A stretch of DNA of 64,000 nt from Bolinopsis microptera (taxonomy: Eukaryota; Ctenophora; Tentaculata; Lobata; Bolinopsidae). The number at the start of each line of letters is the position of its first letter. Position 1 is the stretch's first letter. Under the pieces are notes generated by a model. That model saw only the letters and a list, made by a program, of their open reading frames with translations, did not search any database and had not been told where the DNA came from. Below are positions 39,501-48,791 of the stretch, one piece after another. Position numbers and translations under genes: made by a program. The stretch covers positions 10,238,411 through 10,302,410 of the forward strand of contig NC_087073.1 in the NCBI RefSeq assembly GCF_026151205.1. Reading direction: 5' to 3'.

Positions 39501-41129
39501 TAGAAGATTCTGCGTCTGAAAAGACTAGAGAATTGAGGTAAATATAGTTGGTTTGGTCCCATAACTTTTATATAAGAGGGTCATTTCGGACTCGATGCAA
39601 ACTCTCGATGAATCTTCTGGAACTACAGTTATACGTAATTCGAAAATTTTATGTCCGAGGAAGCTTGAAAGCTTGGAAAATTGTAATTGAATTTGAATAC
39701 GGACTATGTTGTAGGTTTATAACCTACCAGGACGCGCGCCGAGTATGGAACAAATATTTTACGAGTATCACACGTTAAGGTCTATGTAATCCAACTCACC
39801 TATTATGGTACTGATACCAGCTTTTTCAAGGAAGTCTAAATAAAATCCGGAGGGATACACTCGGGTCATATATACGACGCACTGTCCAAGGCAAGCAAAG
39901 ATCACTATTGTCATCATATGAAATGTTGTCATTTCTGCAAATTTTATGGTTAATAAATAATAACATAATCTCAAACTTTTATCATTTTGAATTTTAAGTC
40001 ACCGTACTAATGAAGTCACCGGAATAACGAGGATTTATACTTTCGTGAGCGGTAAAAAAACAAAAAATAAACATTTACCCTCCAAACGTTCCTCGTCATC
40101 TGATGTCACCGGTTTGTCGTCATCGTTCCCTTCTGAAGTATCACCAAAAGCAATAATTTCCAACGTCTGGCTAGGGTCTGAAACTATGATTTATCGTCAG
40201 CTTATCGTTAAATTTCTTCGAATTGCAAATGGAAGCACCATTTGCTATTATATTTAAAAAGTAACGATTCAACCCTTACTTAACCGGAAAAAAGCAAGTA
40301 ACGTGAACATTTTCAATTTTTCTAATCATATTATGTTTTGTTTCGAGCAGATTCACTTCCAGAATTATCGAAGTCCTCAATGTTCAAAACAGAATTCGCT
40401 ATGACCAAGTTTTCGTTTAAAATGTTTCTGTCTGAAAATGACTCTAAAGTCTAATGATAAAAATGCAAATGTTACTCTAATGATTTAGCCCATTCTCCAT
40501 GAAGCAGCAGTATGTGGGCGCTAAAATAATGTAGGAATCTTGACAGGAGAGGTCACTGGTCACTGGTCACTGGTCACTGGTCACTGGTCACTGGTCACTG
40601 GTCACTGGTCACTGGTCACTGGTCACTGGTCACTGGTCACTGGTCACTGGTCACTGGTCACTGGTCACTGGTCACTGGTCACTGGTCACTGGTCACTGGT
40701 CACTGGTCACTGGTCACTGGTCACTGGTCACTGGTCACTGGTCACTGGTCACTGGTCACTGGTCACTGGTCACTGGTCACTGGTCACTGGTCACTGGTCA
40801 CTGGTCACTGGTCACTGGTCACTGGTCACTGGTCACTGGTCACTGGTCACTGGTCACTGGTCACTGGTCACTGGTCACTGGTCACTGGTCACTGGTCACT
40901 GGTCACTGGTCACTGGTCACTGGTCACTGTGCACTGGTCACTGGTCAAAGGATCAGGGTGTTGTCAAATCATAGAATTTAATCTATGTTTTATCTAAAAC
41001 TCGATAAATCAAAATCGGCAAAACAAACATGTAGCATGTATAATTAAAAATGTATATTCACTCACAGTCCTCAACGTTCAAAACAGGATTTGCTATGACC
41101 AAGTTTTCGTCTAAGATTTCTTCTGTCAT
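33597..41129 (-). CDS. Major facilitator superfamily membrane transporter
   Basis: Five minus-strand exons fit in frame: 41129-41066 (ATG; MTEEILDENLVIANPVLNVED), 40177-40079 (acidic: EGNDDDKPVTSDDEE), 39934-39800, 34904-34642 and 34478-33597 (TAA). The total is 1,443 nt, 480 residues. An acidic cytoplasmic N-terminus is followed by about twelve hydrophobic segments, split 6+6 by a basic loop (ESCRQKVDSKNKES). That is the MFS layout. The short motif GFYLDFLEKAGIS after TM1 loosely recalls SLC16/SLC43-type carriers, but I cannot name a substrate. Intron 3 (34905-39799) is swollen by a MITE and a retrotransposon. The gene is otherwise intact. Confidence 0.8.
34951..35426. mobile_element. MITE family E, copy 1, with 10-bp target duplication
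   Basis: Flanked by CGGGTTCAAC at 34941-34950 and 35427-35436. The left end is GAGCGTGCTAAATCACTCTA. The right end reads, on the opposite strand, GGATGATGATTAATCACTCT. The interior carries two TCACGTGA palindromes (about 35223, 35388), TTAGGG-type tracts and CCCCCATGA motifs. A second copy with its own 10-bp duplication is at 56932-57321. A 10-bp duplication fits Mutator-like (MULE) insertion. This copy lies about 45 bp from the acceptor of MFS exon 4. Confidence 0.85.
35480..39406 (+). pseudogene. Reverse transcriptase/RLE ORF interrupted by a foldback element
   Basis: Part one (35480-36682) holds RT motifs: SSPGPNGVPYIVYK, VDLMNAYGRV (motif A), GLFQGDPLSVVLF (motif B) and FADDLTLLS (motif C). 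Part two (38057-39406) holds the thumb region, a CCHC-like cluster (CPLCGRQQCNLKHILTCC, GRYNWRHDQVL) and the endonuclease core (RPDVVIY...VILIELTCG). Leaving out the insertion plus one 8-bp duplicate (1,374 bp, divisible by 3) rejoins the two parts in frame, with no other stop. The ORF was therefore intact in this stretch when it was hit. The N-terminal DNA-binding region is missing, consistent with 5' truncation. Confidence 0.85.
36683..38048. mobile_element. Foldback DNA transposon with G/C-run ends and 8-bp target duplication
   Basis: Flanked by GGAATATT at 36675-36682 and 38049-38056. The left end is 27 G followed by CCAATGGCATAAA. The right end is the inverse, ending GCCATTGG and 10 C. 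Inside each end is a segment of about 105 bp with an internal hairpin and tandem ATTTTATGCC units; these two segments are direct repeats of each other. The core (about 36850-37680) contains large inverted and direct repeats (GTGGTTTTCAGAAAAACTTT; TTTGGACTCGAGGCTTCC). There is no transposase. An 8-bp duplication is typical of hAT elements, but the ends are not a known hAT terminus. Confidence 0.85.
40371..40512 (-). pseudogene. Decayed duplicate of MFS exon 1
   Basis: On the minus strand this encodes NENLVIANSVLNIEDFDNSG, matching DENLVIANPVLNVED of MFS exon 1 (41129-41066). The upstream flank (CATTCTCCATGAAGCAGCAG against the matching flank at 41150-41172) is similar too. It lacks the ATG and the GTGAGT donor. 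It lies in MFS intron 1, so a segment of about 0.7 kb was duplicated and one exon copy decayed. Confidence 0.7.
40549..40950. repeat. 7-bp satellite (GGTCACT)n
   Basis: About 57 nearly perfect copies of a heptamer between the real and the relic copy of MFS exon 1, in MFS intron 1. It is open in all frames because 7 is not a multiple of 3. The long Ser-Leu-Val-Thr-Gly translation is an artefact. Confidence 0.97.
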
Positions 41130-41450
41130 GACTCAAATGATAGAATGTAGCCGATTCTCTGTAAAGCAGCAGTTCTTCGTCAACAGGAAAAAACAGAAAT
41201 TAGAAGAGTAAAATCTTTTGATTTTTAGTAGTTTAAATTCTGTTTAATATTCATATCCATGGGAAATTTATTTCGTTTATAACTATGTCTATTCCCTCTC
41301 AGACGGTTATTTAGTGGTCATGGTATTTTGTGGCCGAGCAGTAGCAGTACTGCCAGTACGTTACTTTTGAAGACCCAATGACCACTCATGCTGTCAACCA
41401 TTATTTTGTATTTTAAACTATCCATTTTTCCCAGCTACCCGCTACGCAGC

Positions 41451-41658
41451 TCTTCGCGCTTTATTCAGTGGGCATGGTAAATATTTGAGGCTGATTGTTC
41501 CTGTAAATAAAAAACTTTAGGAAAATATGACTGATGCACTCCTTGGGCAGGAGATCTTCGCGCTTTATTCAGTGGGCATGGTAAATATTTGAGGCTGATT
41601 GTTCCTGTAAATAAAAAACTTTAGGAAAATATGACTGATGCACTCCTTGGGCAGGAGA
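41451..41658. repeat. 104-bp tandem duplication
   Basis: Two head-to-tail copies, starting TCTTCGCGCTTTATTCAGTG at 41451 and 41555, read as identical. This is a very recent tandem duplication. Confidence 0.92.
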
Positions 41659-41674
41659 TAGTCTTTTTTAAAAA

Positions 41675-41926
41675 AAGGGGGCTCCGGCAAGAAACGTGAA
41701 GCTAAAAAAAGGGGGCTTAGACAAGAAACGTGAAGCTAAAAAAAGGGGCTCAGATAAGAAAAAGGATGACAAAAATAGGGGCTCAGATAAAGAAAATAAA
41801 GTTACAAATAGGGCTTCAGATAAGGAAAATGAAGGAAGAAAAGCCAAGTTTGATAAATGTGAGAAATTCAATGAAGTTGTATCTGCGACAAACTCGGTTT
41901 TGGTTACAGCTAGTTGTGAGTTGTGA
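41675..41926 (+). repeat. Lys-rich degenerate repeat, possible coding fragment
   Basis: Units of about 33-35 bp (AAGAAACGTGAAGCTAAAAA, GGGGCTCAGATAAAGAAAAT) repeat four to five times and translate to a Lys/Asp-rich peptide (KKRGSDKK, NRGSDKEN, NRASDKEN) before a TGA. It could be an exon of a charged coiled protein, but no splice signal or start is convincing. Confidence 0.4.
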
Positions 41927-42644
41927 CTTGAGTGAAGTGCCCTCCTGGTCTAACGCGTACGGACTACTGGTATTTTATTTTTGTTTAATTTATAAATTTA
42001 AACTTAAGGAGCTCAACAGCGACAAATTAATACAATAAATTGTTATTAGACAATAAACTATCGCACAGATTATATTCAACGATTATTCAACGATTAAACT
42101 CCCAGTAAATTATCTGAACAGGTTTTATGCAGAATATGCACGGAAACATAGTGATCGCTTTCAATTAGAGAAAAGAAGCTGCATCGCTTGTTTATGCTTA
42201 GAATTATAATAGTTGTACGTTTTTTCAGGAAATTGAAAGCTTGTACTGTGGGGAAGAAGAAACAATTACATAAACAGTGAACGAGAGTAAAGCTGTAAAA
42301 AGACTACAAAGTTCAGCACCTCCCCCAGACGTTCTTACTAAACAGGTATCCTCATTTCTTAATCCACTGCTCACTGTTCAGTAGTTATAGCCTCTACTTC
42401 CCACTACCATTCTAAGTAAACCTAAGTAAACCACAATTTCCCTGCTCAACAGTCTATAACCCCCCACTTTACTAATCGAACAAGTACGTCCGCAATTAAA
42501 TGAGGGTATTAATTTGTCCATTTGTTGGCGAAATTAGGTAACTTGCATCCCGCTGCTGGCTTCTTTCTAGTTTCAACGAAGACAGAACCCGGTTCGCAAA
42601 TAAGTGTCCATGTCCCTAGAGGCTAGAACCCTATCACTTTTTCT

Positions 42645-42905
42645 AAAATATGTAAATAGTTATAATCTTGCTAAGTTGGTAAGTCCGCCTGCTTCTTATT
42701 CGCGAGGTACCAGGTTCGATTCCCAGCTGAACTACCGGCCATGGGGTGAGCGTCGTTGAGCTAAGGATTCTGAGTGATTTATGCAGCCCCCCGGTCCACT
42801 CAGCCGATTGCTCGAGAAATCGGGTGTGAGGGTTAAATGAGGAGCTGCCCATTGCAGTGAAGTCTCGGGCGAAGTATGGTACACACTACCTTAACCGTTA
42901 CTGGC
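42645..42905 (-). mobile_element. tRNA-derived SINE
   Basis: A perfect B-box (GGTTCGATTCC, about 42713) follows an A-box-like TTGCTAAGTTGG (about 42668) at tRNA-like spacing. So the promoter runs on the plus strand, although an ORF is open on the minus. The tRNA part does not fold as an intact tRNA. It is followed by a tRNA-unrelated body (GAGCTAAGGATTCTGAGTGA, CTCGAGAAATCGGGTGTGAG). This is the structure of a SINE. The strand label is uncertain; pol III transcription would run plus. Confidence 0.6.
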
Positions 42906-42944
42906 CTAATTAATTTTGATCATAGTTCTAAAATGCGTCAAAAA

Positions 42945-43640
42945 GCGCTTGTAATCGTTTATAATCGCTTATTAGCGACAGTTAAATACGATAACATTTA
43001 TGATACTTTATAATCATTTATAATCGCTTATAATATAGATCTCGTAATAAGTTTTCTTGACAATTTATTCCTCGTTTCAAATAGTTAAAAACCGCTTATA
43101 ATCGTTTATAATCGCTTATAGACAGCAAATAAATAAGCGCTTATAAACTCTTTTCAGTAGGAAACTTTCAAGAAAAGCGTTTATAAGCGCTGATCATAGT
43201 GAAAATATCGCTAATTATTATCAGATTTCGAAAAATCGGTTATTGTCGCTTATAATCGTTTTATAATCGATTTAAACCTCTTATTGGCTTAAAATAAAAA
43301 AGCGTTTTTTAACCGATTAGTAGGCGCTTTTTAATTTGTAACTTTCCCTAGTGAATATAATCGCTTATAGTCGATTAAAAACGGTTTAAAAACGGTCCAA
43401 AAAACGATTTATAAGCGTTTTTTTGAAAAGCGCTTACGGAGCGATTATAATCGCCAACCCTAAAATAAAAGCCATTTTTATTTACTAATATTTTTAATAC
43501 TACACTTATTTTTGCTTTTAAAGCGCTTATAGTTATAGTCGCTTTTGCAAAAACATCGTTTATAATCGGGACCGTCTATTGGCATAAAATAATCGCCAAT
43601 AAACGGTCGGTTTTCGAAATAAGCGTTTTTTTAGCGTTAT
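42945..43640. repeat. Dense cluster of TTATAATCGC-type motifs
   Basis: About 25 occurrences, in both orientations, of TATAATCG[C/T]TTATA, AAGCGCTTATA and relatives in 700 bp of non-coding DNA. They have no fixed period. Many pair as short palindromes (AAGCGCTT; TTATAATCG against CGATTATAA). A weaker patch is at 17560-17585. Confidence 0.75.
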
Positions 43641-43860
43641 TGTCAAAAATCATTTGTGGAAACTTGCTTATAGTTATAAATTACATTACACCGCGTAAAC
43701 AAAATCACGGACCATATAATATTTTGTGGTATCTTATCAGTTAAAGTTAGGACGGCTAAAACGTGCAAACGACCGTTTTGTTCATAGTTTTAGCCGCTTA
43801 TATTTTTGCTGATCAACAATGTCTCTCGAACGGAGTTTAAACTTCGCAGTGCTCGTTGTT

Positions 43861-44507
43861 TTAGCTGACAGAATGATGGGATGAAGACTCGGCTGAGATT
43901 AACTTTATTTGCTTATCTGCGTCCCCTTGGCCAGGGACATTGGTATTCCTGCATGAGAATATTCTTCGGAGCAACTTCCGTGCAGCAAATAATGTTATGA
44001 GAACTGTTGTAAGGAAGAAAAAACCAGCTAGGATCCACGGAACCAACGGAGCGGATTTGTTTCCTGAAACATTGGATTTTTTCTATAAATATCCATGCTA
44101 AAAACTAAAGCTTTTTAGGACGTTGCCCATTGTATTGAAAAAAGCCTGAAACAGGTACAACTCTGAACCAATTACTTTTAGGTCAAATTTCAGTATTAAA
44201 CGAATTTAATGTTAAGATATATGCACATAAAGATTCGAACCAATTATATCCCGAAATATTAAGATACTACACAATCGAACTTGGGAACATCTTTAAACTC
44301 TTAACTCAATAAACATCTGTACCACTAAATAACCTGTAGAATCTAAGTTGCTGACAGGAGCACCACATTCAGTCCTCTCAGAGTTAGCTACCTCTCCAAC
44401 ATGACACGGGGTACAGGAAGTAGCACCTTCGTAACTAATAGTGTCTCCCTCGCACTGGTTACAGGTGGTCTTGTTAGGAGACCTGTAGGTTCCTGCTGCA
44501 CAGGCAT
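43861..44507 (-). CDS. Last exons of a single-pass receptor with a GCC2/GCC3 (ephrin-receptor-like) module
   Basis: Exon 44507-44334 encodes a Cys-rich module: CAAGTY, then C.QC...T, SYEGATSCTPC and ECGAP. This is the spacing of the GCC2/GCC3 or ephrin-receptor-like repeats of Sushi/EGF cell-surface proteins. Exon 44063-43861 joins in phase (STG|NKSAPLVPW). It encodes one transmembrane segment (WILAGFFFLTTVLITLFAA), a basic stop-transfer (RKLLRR) and a short Ser/His-rich tail with TGA/TAG-type stop. Upstream exons must exist, since the first exon starts mid-codon. The nearest phase-compatible minus-strand exons are at 53.6-52.6 kb. Confidence 0.65.
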
Positions 44508-44584
44508 CTGAAATAAGGTTTATAATTGCTACTGTAACGTACATATCTATCAGCTTCTATTGTCTATAATATATATTATCTTAC

Positions 44585-44690
44585 CTGGGGACCCCAGGCT
44601 ATAATGTTCATAAACATTATAGAATAGAATATCGAATAGAGATTCGAATAGAGATTCGGCGGAATGACAGGCTGAGCGCCGCCCAGTAAA
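44585..44690. repeat. Solitary end of the 31.5-kb MITE family
   Basis: CTGGGGACCCCAGG, then GTTCATAAAC, then CGGCGGAATGACAGGCTGAG and CGCCCAGTAA match the left end of the element at 31486. Internal GATTCGAATAGA copies are added. Confidence 0.65.
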
Positions 44691-44910
44691 TATTATCTCG
44701 AGAGTCGTTCAAGATTGCTAATAAACACAAGGGTCTGTTTTCAGACACAGTCACGGATAAGTAAATTTTTTGCGAAGCCACATGCCCTTTACGTGATTCT
44801 CTTTTTTGATCCCCTGCCTTCAAGTTCAAGTGTGTCAACAAAGGTGAAAATCGTAGGAGAATACCCTTTCCAGTGTATAACTCTTACCCAGGTATTAAAT
44901 AGAGCGAGCT

Positions 44911-44982
44911 TCTAAACGTGTGGCTCTTCTATTTTCTATTTACTAATTACGATTTTCTAATTACGAGAGCCACACGTTTAGA
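44911..44982. repeat. 17-bp-arm hairpin
   Basis: TCTAAACGTGTGGCTCT at 44911-44927 is exactly inverted at 44966-44982, with a 38-nt AT-rich loop holding a duplicated CTAATTACGA. Confidence 0.9.
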
Positions 44983-45064
44983 GGTCGATTAAGTGAATCT
45001 CACACTCCGGTGATCTGGTTTCATTGTTCTGAGAGAATCCTCGAGACAGTATTAAAAGATCGTT

Positions 45065-45140
45065 GCCATTGGTCAATCCTCGAGTCTTGGCCATGGGATT
45101 GGTTGACCCGTTATCAGCAACAGCAAACTAAATATAGAGC
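45065..45140 (+). promoter_or_regulatory. Possible promoter of the Sushi-domain gene
   Basis: Two ATTGG (inverted CCAAT) boxes about 30 bp apart are followed by AAATATAGAGCAG, a TATA-like box, about 430 bp before the first coding ATG. This is motif evidence only. Confidence 0.3.
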
Positions 45141-45571
45141 AGCCTGGAGATTATAGCGGACCCAGTTTGCTTTTTCAGTTCTCTTAGTTTGCTGCATTAG
45201 TTTCTCTGTAACCACTTTAGATTTGCATCTTTCCTCAAGTTTGTGACATAGAGCTCACTTATTGAGTTGTTGGTAGCAAGAACTCGCTAGCTCTCAACCC
45301 AGAAATTTTTTTCGCTGATAAGCATTTCATTCAAAACTCTTCTATTTGCTTATCTTACCTAAATTTATTTGGTCGAACATTACTGGCCAGGTTCAGGGCC
45401 ATAAATATAATTATGTCAGCTATTTTAATATCAACCCAAATTAGGTTCAAGTGTCGGCTACCATGTATGTTCGAAGAAATCTTGTGTAATCCTTTGTATT
45501 CTACTAAATCAAGTTATGAAATAAAATATAAACCTATTACAGCAGAAATATTGAATTAAATGGTTTGACAG

Positions 45572-48166
45572 ATGATGATTTGTCAACACCTTGTAAGAGA
45601 AAAACACCGTGGCCCGAAGAAACGGAGCAACACGTCTAGAGAAAGTATTCACTCCATTGGGATCCTGACGATTCTATTCCTGACTACATTCCTTGTAGGA
45701 CCCGCAAACGCAGGGGAAGGTAGGAACTTGTTTTATGATCCATTTAGACTTGTTTAAGTGATCACGTGATGCTTCGATTAATGGTAATTGGTAGGATAAG
45801 TGTTATGGTTAGAGTTAGGTTTGTGGTTTGCTTTGAGGTTAAGGTTGGGGTAAATGGGTTAATATACCAGTTCCGAAGCAAAAGGTTCTGGACAGGACGT
45901 CGTGCCAACCCTTGGTGCGTCGTGTCGTAGAGCTAATCGTCGATTACAACAGACCGAGCAACTGCAATGTGCTGCATTGTGCTGCATTGTGCTGCATTGT
46001 GCTGCATTATGATTCATTGTGCTCTTTGTGATTCATGGTGCTGCATTGTGATGCATTGTGATTCATTGTGATTCATTATGATTCATTGTGCTCTTTGTGA
46101 TTCATGGTGCTGCATTGTGATGCATTGTGATTCATTGTGATTCATTATGATTCATTGTGATTCATTATGATTCATTGTGCTCTTTGTGATTCATGGTGCT
46201 GCATTGTGATGCATTGTGATTCATTGTGCTGCATTGTGCTGCATTGTGCTGCAATGTGCAGCAATGTGCTGCAATGTGCTGCAATGTGCTGCAATGTGCT
46301 GCATTGTGGTGCCACTGCATGCGCCAGGACATTGAGCTACTATCCCGGACACAGAAACAAACACTGCTATGTCTACTGTAGAGCACACCTTTTTGTAGTA
46401 GTAATAGAGTAAAAGGTAGCACACTTATTGGCCACTTATGGCAGCAAGGGGCCATGTTAACTCGGTAACATGTTCATTGTGTAAAAATATAAATATTGCT
46501 CTGCTCGCCGAGATTAGGCAATATCTAATCATCTGATTAAGATAACATCATGTGACAAAGATAGCCTAGAAGATGAGACGATTAACCTAACCAATAAGAG
46601 TTAGGATAAGTGTTATGGTTAGAGTTAGGTTTGTGGTTTGTTTTGAAGTTAAGGTTGGGGTAAATGGGTTAATATACCAGTCCCGAGGCAAAAGGTTCTG
46701 GACAGGACGTCGTGGACACTATTTATTTGTTCACGAAGTAATGTACTTTCATAATATTACAAAGTTAGCTTCACCGTGCCATTTAATAGGGTAACAATAA
46801 ACAAATAGTTCAACAATATACTAAACTTCAAATGAAGGAGTCATATAAAACAACCAATTTGCAGACTGTACTGTATATTTTTCAGGCTGGAAAGGAATTA
46901 ACCATGGAACGAAGTATATATTCGACCTTGAGGGCACTCCATTAGAGATAAAGACAAACTCGGAGAATAGATTTGACGTCCGGTCTTACACAACCGGGGT
47001 AATGGCGCTTATTTGCGAAGTTTCTTAAAGATTGTAATCGGTAAATTTATATGGTATGAGTACGGTGGCCATTTCATCAGAAATAATCTTCAATCTATAA
47101 AGTTCGTCAATTTTCAGGGTTCTGAGATAGGAACTCTGAAGATACACACGAATAGCAAGCAGTACTACATTGCTAAATGCAGCGACGGTGGCAGATCAGG
47201 TCGAGGAAGCTACAGTGGTGCAAGTGGTAAAAATGGTATTTGGAAAATCTCCAAAACATCGGGTGACTATCCCAGGCTAGTTGCTTCCTTCAATGATATT
47301 GATAACGAAACGATCAACATCAGAATGTCCGACTCAACATGCAAATATAGCAATTGGAGAGACTATTGGAGAATGGACGTAGAGATAATCTCGTTCGATG
47401 ACGAAGCCGCAACTCAATATAGAATGGGTAAACAAGATATAAAGATATAATAAAAAGCACTTATAGTTGAGAACCCAGTCAATGAATAATGATAAAGTGA
47501 AATTAAATTGTACAAATATCCCACTTGTAACTGGACACGTTTTACAGAAGGTTGCCATACAACTCCAAGTTCATGGTCGTTAACTAAAGTGTCTCCCCAA
47601 CTACCTGTACTCAGAGACACAGAGCTAACAGTAACGTGTACCGACCCTGCAACTTTCAACGAAGGAAGCAGCCAAGTTACCTGCACTTACGAAAGCACTT
47701 ACTCATTTTCTGGAAATGTGCCCAAATGCAAGTTAGGTGAGGTGTTTAAATCAATATGCTTATATCATGGATTGAATATCTACAGCTTGCTTTAGGTAAC
47801 AGTAGCTTGCTGATTGTGTTTAAAACCTCTCTTTGCTAGATTGGCAAAAATCAAAACCATTGACGGATGATACGTGTCTACATTTTTTCGGACAAAGCGC
47901 TGCGAAGTAGTGCACGCCGGGTCAGTCCATGCCATTAACGATGAACAAACTGCAAATCATTACATTAACAATCGTAGGCTGCACGGAACAGAATCCTAGC
48001 TGGAAAGGTATCCAATCGACGAAGAGTTTTCCGGTGGTACAAGGAACTATTATTCAAATGACATGTTCTGATTCGGCAGCTTTAAAAAGAGGGAGCGACA
48101 CAATGACCTGCTTTTCAGGAACAGATTTCACTTCTTCTATTCCCGAACCAAGTTGTTCAACACCAG
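45572..48166 (+). CDS. Secreted/surface protein: signal peptide, unnamed ectodomain, two CCP (Sushi) domains
   Basis: Exons: 45572-45719, 46886-46998, 47118-47427, 47548-47736 and 47978-48166. Phases agree throughout. Exon 1 ends in a hydrophobic signal (IGILTILFLTTFLVGPANAG). Exons 2-3 form a domain of about 140 residues with GWKGI, PLEIKTNSE, GIWKISKTS and SDSTCKYSNWRDYWRMDVE. Its paralogue is at 53.6 kb on the other strand. Exons 4 and 5 are each one CCP module (GCHTTP...CKL; GCTEQN...PSCSTPG), encoded by symmetric phase-1 exons. A donor at 48167 says more exons should follow, but none is seen before the Penelope element at 48411. The C-terminus is therefore unresolved; it may be lost or rearranged. 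Confidence 0.75.
45792..45904. repeat. 113-bp direct repeat, copy A
   Basis: Pairs with 46602-46714, same length, about four substitutions and no indels. Both lie in intron 1 of the Sushi gene and flank a 10-bp minisatellite. The sequence is rich in GGTTAGAGTTAGG. Confidence 0.92.
45966..46312. repeat. 10-bp minisatellite (GCTGCATTGT)n with higher-order structure
   Basis: About 34 units of GCTGCATTGT and variants GATTCATTGT, GCTGCAATGT. A block beginning GCTCTTTGTG recurs at 46021, 46090 and 46179. Confidence 0.93.
46602..46714. repeat. 113-bp direct repeat, copy B
   Basis: Second copy of the repeat at 45792-45904. Confidence 0.92.
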
Positions 48167-48410
48167 GTTAATTAAGGCCAGATTACAGGCCAAAGCAAGG
48201 TCTTACTAACGAGGCACTGATCCAACCATGATGCATCCGACAGCGCGCGTACAATTAACAAACATGTAGCTGCAGCCTAACAGTAACAGCAACTCTGGCC
48301 GAAACGTAACTTTATTCTGAGTTATGTAACTGCATTTATCGTCTCGACGATATAAATAAAGCAGTTTTTGTCGATTAGTCGTACAATTGAAAATTCCAAC
48401 GATGTATCCT

Positions 48411-48791
48411 ATCAATTTGGTTTGGACACATAGTAAGACAGCACAAATATAGGTGAATTCTTCGTATATTTACATCTCTAGCCTATAAAAATAAAATTAG
48501 GTTAGACTAATGAAAGCAATTTAAAAGTTAACAACTTGAAAATTCAAAACAGATTTTAATCTGAAACTTTACTAAAGAGCTCAATGTGCTAGGTAGAATG
48601 GACAACAGAGCATAACAGATTATTCAGCGAGTAACTACAATCCTATTTAACCCAAAAATATTAGTTCTAAATTTTGAAATAAGAATGCTCTCTTCTCTAT
48701 CAAGTTCTGTTGGTCGGACTTTTCTTACTACACCTAATTTAAAAACTCCCATAGTGAAATCAGATTTATGCGCTAGAAAACAATGCATGGA
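48411..48791 (-). repeat. Penelope pseudo-LTR, 3' copy
   Basis: Contains the last 50-odd codons of the ORF and the 3' UTR. It matches 51686-52066 over 381 bp with no difference that I could see. Confidence 0.93.

Larger units (their letters stand above)
35437..39545 (+). mobile_element. 5'-truncated non-LTR retrotransposon (second family), split by an insertion
   Basis: The sequence starts inside the reverse-transcriptase region directly after the MITE's right target duplication. It continues past the ORF stop at 39406 into a 3' UTR with unclear end. It is antisense to the host MFS gene, within its intron 3. It belongs to a different family from the element at 4.8-7.8 kb: sequence, Cys motif and endonuclease core all differ. 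Confidence 0.75.

Noticed and set aside
40540-40974. 144-codon ORF of Ser-Leu-Val-Thr-Gly-His-Trp repeats
   Set aside because: Frame through a heptamer satellite; period 7 keeps every frame open.
42660-42735. Functional tRNA gene
   Set aside because: A and B boxes are present, but the acceptor stem and cloverleaf do not close; a long unrelated body follows, as in a SINE.
45966-46312. CRISPR-like array
   Set aside because: Units are contiguous 10-mers without spacers, in a eukaryotic intron.
46165-46455. Cys/His-rich ORFs over the 10-bp minisatellite
   Set aside because: Repeat artefact, open on both strands.
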